Below, in pieces: positions 6,506-8,647 of a DNA stretch of 8,647 bases (position 1 is its first letter; each line of letters starts with the position of its first letter). The notes under the pieces were generated by a model, which saw only the letters and a program-made list of their open reading frames with translations, did not search any database and was not told the DNA's origin. The position numbers and the translations under genes are program-made. The stretch is from an uncultured Halieaceae bacterium (GTDB lineage: Bacteria; Pseudomonadota; Gammaproteobacteria; Pseudomonadales; Halieaceae): the NCBI GenBank assembly GCA_938045215.1, contig CALINF010000151.1, positions 1 through 8,647 on the forward strand. The letters are read 5' to 3'.

Positions 6506-6982
6506 ATGACACAGCTTAACAACTTTACCTATGAAGAACTCGCCCTGGGTCAGACGGCGAGTTACACCAAAACTGTAACGGAACAGGATATACAGCTGTT
6601 CGCGATCGTTTCAGGCGACGTCAACCCGGTACACCTTGATAGCGACTATGCAGCCACTACGCCATTCAACGGACCAATTGCACACGGCATGCTGACAGGC
6701 GCCGTTGTGTCTGCCGCCATCGCACTGCAACTGCCGGGGCCCGGGACGATCTATCTGGGGCAAAACCTGCGTTTCAGGCTGCCAGTGCGCCCTGACGATA
6801 CCCTGACTGTCAAACTGGAAGTGACGGAACTCAAGGACAAGCGCCAACAAGTGGCGCTGGACTGTAAGGTGTTCAATCAGGACGATAAGTTGGTTGCCAG
6901 CGGCCTCGCCGACGTTATGGCTCCCACGCAGAAGCTGTCCATGCAAGCGCCATCACTACCGCGCGTCACCCTAACCGGATAG
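6506..6982 (+). CDS. MaoC/PhaJ-like (R)-specific enoyl-CoA hydratase
   Basis: A 158-aa single-hotdog-fold hydratase of the MaoC family. Such enzymes add water to trans-2-enoyl-CoA to give (R)-3-hydroxyacyl-CoA, linking beta-oxidation with polyhydroxyalkanoate or other lipid synthesis, or work in related dehydration steps. The hydratase-2 motif is clear: FAIVSGDVNPVHLDSDYA at residues 32-49, with Asp38 and His43 in the places of the PhaJ catalytic pair. It continues into GPIAHGMLTGAVVSAAI (55-71) and the hotdog strand YLGQNLRFRLPVRPDDTL (83-100). Length fits PhaJ-type enzymes (about 135-160 aa). The ATG at 6506 is preceded by AGAGG 12 nt upstream, a rather long spacing. No PHA synthase or fatty-acid gene is next to it, so the true acyl substrate cannot be told. 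Its stop is only 8 nt from the stop of the convergent gene at 6991. Confidence 0.88.
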   Translation: MTQLNNFTYEELALGQTASYTKTVTEQDIQLFAIVSGDVNPVHLDSDYAATTPFNGPIAHGMLTGAVVSAAIALQLPGPGTIYLGQNLRFRLPVRPDDTLTVKLEVTELKDKRQQVALDCKVFNQDDKLVASGLADVMAPTQKLSMQAPSLPRVTLTG

Positions 6983-6990
6983 TCCAACCC

Positions 6991-7491
6991 TCAGGCTGAC
7001 TGATCATCACCCGGCGCTGCTTCGGCGAATTGCGCTGGGTCCAGATACATAAGCTTTAGCGCGACCGTCGCCTGTCCCGTGCCCGAGTCGGACCCAAGCA
7101 CCATCACGTTGGGCTGCTTATCCTCATAGGTCACCGCTGTTACGCCGAACATCAACATCTCGGAGCTGTCCTGAGCAGTGAAAACCGGGACATTCTTCTG
7201 CGCCTGCAGCGCCTCCGACAGGTTTGATATCAGCAACGCAAGGCTGGTCTTGAATGCGCCGAAATTCAAATTGCCAACAAATTCTGAATCATCAAGCTGA
7301 ACGTCGAAGCGCACAATGGACTGATCTTCCATTCGGACATTTGATAATGCCAGGGCCTTGCCCTCGGTCAGTACCTTGAACGCATTCTTGGCCTCGGTCC
7401 GAGCAGCTTCAACCAGCGTTTTGTGAAGCAAATTGATTGCGATTATCAGAAACTTTTCTCTGGATATCGACTGGGTCTGGTACTCAGCCAT
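6991..7491 (-). CDS. soluble protein of unknown function
   Basis: A 166-aa protein I do not recognise. It has no signal peptide, membrane segment, Cys or Trp, so it is probably a cytoplasmic protein. The first third (REKFLIIAINLLHKTLVEAA, residues 11-30) looks helical, and the rest alternates short strands with one helix (FKTSLALLISNLSEALQAQ at about 80-98). The tail is acidic and probably disordered. I start it at the ATG at 7491 because GAGG (7497-7500) sits five nt upstream; an in-frame start at 7512 adds seven residues without such a site. A promoter-like pair lies just upstream. It is divergent from the unknown gene at 7638 and converges on the hydratase. Coding is supported by the ribosome site, clean length and natural amino-acid make-up. 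Confidence 0.75.
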   Translation of the reverse strand: MAEYQTQSISREKFLIIAINLLHKTLVEAARTEAKNAFKVLTEGKALALSNVRMEDQSIVRFDVQLDDSEFVGNLNFGAFKTSLALLISNLSEALQAQKNVPVFTAQDSSEMLMFGVTAVTYEDKQPNVMVLGSDSGTGQATVALKLMYLDPAQFAEAAPGDDQSA

Positions 7492-7524
7492 GAAAACCTC
7501 GCTACGCGGCAAAGGGGCGCAATT

Positions 7525-7555
7525 CTAATACCTGCGCCTACTTATTGCCAGTCAA
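7525..7555 (-). promoter_or_regulatory. possible promoter of the gene ending at 6991
   Basis: On the minus strand TTGACT (7550-7555) and TATTAG (7525-7530) are 19 nt apart. The start point would be near 7518, about 27 nt before the ATG at 7491. The -35 box is near consensus; the spacing is long. Confidence 0.4.
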
Positions 7556-7592
7556 CAGCACAACAGCCGGTGAACCTATAGGCTGATTTTTT

Positions 7593-7601
7593 TGTTATCA
7601 T
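7593..7601 (+). promoter_or_regulatory. possible extended -10 promoter of the gene at 7638
   Basis: TGTTATCAT on the plus strand (TG at 7593-7594, -10 box TATCAT at 7596-7601) fits an extended -10 promoter, which can work without a good -35 box; none is seen here. It follows a run of seven T and a CCTATAGG palindrome (7575-7582). The leader to the ATG at 7638 would be about 30 nt. Confidence 0.35.
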
Positions 7602-7637
7602 TCAGCGCCCTGGCTATCGGAGCTAACAAATTACCTG

Positions 7638-8647
7638 ATGTATAGCAGCACGCATCATCGATCAGCACGGAACACCCTGCTCCGAGCGGCCTCACGGCTT
7701 TTGGCTGTAGCCTGCCTGTGTCTGCTGACCATCTCCGCAAGCTGGGGAATCAGCCGCCTGGATACTCTGAACACGCTTACCCGAGAACGTGAGTTGCTGA
7801 CGTCGGAACTGGAGCAGTACCGCAAGACACTGGCCATGTTACATACAGATGGCACCCCACCGGGCACCAGCACCAATCCGGCAGTGCGCACGCTGGCCCA
7901 GGAAATGATTGGTATTCGCACTCGCCTGATTCGTATCACCGAACAGGAAGTGACGCTGCTGCAGGAAGAGATCCTGCAATCCAAATCATCCATCACCACC
8001 AGCGAAACGCCAGATACAAACAGCACAGTGGGCGACACACCAGTCATCGCACCAGGCGCTGAAGGCAAGCCACTGCGCATGTCTTCAGACATACCCAGCA
8101 GTGCGCAGAACATCGCCCGGGAAATTGACGAGGTAGAACGCCTGCGACAACTTTTAACCGCGTACTACGTTGAGCAACAGGAAGCCCTGGAGGTGATGCC
8201 CTCCCCGGAGGAACTTGCGCAAAGGGAAGCGGCAGCCAGTACTGCTGGTACTACTGATTTAATCCCGTTCAGCGTCGACAAACTGCATTTGAATGGCGCT
8301 GAAGGCAGTACGGTGCTCACACAGTTCACCCAACGCCTGAGCGACCCGACAATCCCCGAGAGTCGGCGCGACATGGCGCCTATCTGTACACTCAAGACGC
8401 GCTTGTTCGGATCGCTCATCGCGAGCGAGAAACGTAGCCTGCGGCCAGTAGGCAAACATCACTATGTTGCCCGCGTGCGGATTCAGCCAGGAGATACCAC
8501 TCTGCGTATTCGTGACAACAACTGGCAACTCAGGCTACCAGGAGACGCCAGCGCACAGGATTTTCTGATCACGCTGTATGCGCCACCCGGAGCCCAAGCG
8601 GAGTTACACCTTGTGAGCGTTCAAGAGTTGACCGCGACTGAGGATGC
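7638..8647 (+). CDS. membrane-anchored coiled-coil protein of unknown function, partial
   Basis: An open frame from the ATG at 7638 to the right edge (336 complete codons, no stop) that I cannot assign to a family. A basic N-terminus (HHRSARNTLLRAASR) precedes one hydrophobic segment at about residues 21-38, so the protein is probably anchored in the inner membrane with the bulk in the periplasm; a cleaved signal peptide is possible. Heptad-like helices follow at about 41-68, 84-115 and 159-187, split by Thr/Ser/Pro-rich linkers (71-82, 117-150). From about 208 the sequence looks beta-rich (PFSVDKLHLNG, KHHYVARVRIQ, TTLRIRDNNWQLRLPGD), suggesting a globular domain. A GGAG lies about 15 nt before the ATG, too far to be ideal, but the next in-frame ATG (codon 67) would remove the anchor. 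The plan resembles envelope scaffold proteins, but the function is not known. Confidence 0.7.
   Translation, partial: MYSSTHHRSARNTLLRAASRLLAVACLCLLTISASWGISRLDTLNTLTRERELLTSELEQYRKTLAMLHTDGTPPGTSTNPAVRTLAQEMIGIRTRLIRITEQEVTLLQEEILQSKSSITTSETPDTNSTVGDTPVIAPGAEGKPLRMSSDIPSSAQNIAREIDEVERLRQLLTAYYVEQQEALEVMPSPEELAQREAAASTAGTTDLIPFSVDKLHLNGAEGSTVLTQFTQRLSDPTIPESRRDMAPICTLKTRLFGSLIASEKRSLRPVGKHHYVARVRIQPGDTTLRIRDNNWQLRLPGDASAQDFLITLYAPPGAQAELHLVSVQELTATED

Noticed and set aside
7565..7593. AGCC...GGCT hairpin followed by seven T, like a plus-strand terminator
   Set aside because: The stem is only 4 bp with a 12-nt loop, and no plus-strand gene ends nearby; the T-run fits better as AT-rich promoter DNA.
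7655..8528. Several minus-strand frames opposite the 7638 gene
   Set aside because: They overlap one another and lie opposite a single uninterrupted plus-strand frame that has an anchor segment, coiled coils and a promoter-like site.

Overview
The window looks like a chromosomal segment of a free-living gammaproteobacterium. The evidence is a full HrpA-type DEAH helicase, an MlaA homologue and a Haemophilus-type HvfA precursor. Genus cannot be fixed from this much sequence; a marine or environmental lineage is a guess. I see no insertion sequence, phage gene, tRNA, rRNA or CRISPR array, and no gene-free stretch over 300 bases.

Layout, left to right. Positions 1-369 (minus) hold the N-terminal part of mlaA, which runs off the left edge and has its own good sigma70-type promoter. 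Positions 476-2435 (minus) hold a compact three-gene operon, hvfA-hvfB-hvfC, joined by a 1-nt and a 4-nt overlap. Positions 2648-6391 (minus) hold hrpA. Positions 6506-6982 (plus) hold a MaoC/PhaJ-like hydratase, divergent from hrpA. Positions 6991-7491 (minus) hold a soluble protein of unknown function, convergent with the hydratase. Positions 7638-8647 (plus) hold a membrane-anchored coiled-coil protein of unknown function that runs off the right edge.

The centrepiece is the hvf (bufferin/methanobactin-related) operon. HvfA is a secreted 116-aa peptide precursor with eight EGKCG motifs arranged as four 17-aa repeats. HvfB is a DUF692 multinuclear-iron enzyme of the MbnB type. HvfC is its DUF2063 partner, with a C-terminal segment that reads like a PqqD/RRE winged helix. 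By analogy with Haemophilus influenzae HvfABC, HvfB-HvfC should convert the motif cysteines into oxazolone/thioamide-type copper ligands, and the modified peptide would be exported to bind copper in the periplasm or outside the cell. Points of special interest are the high motif number, the near-identical 51-bp DNA repeats that suggest recent array growth, and the absence of the DoxX-type fourth gene and of any ECF sigma/anti-sigma pair beside the operon.
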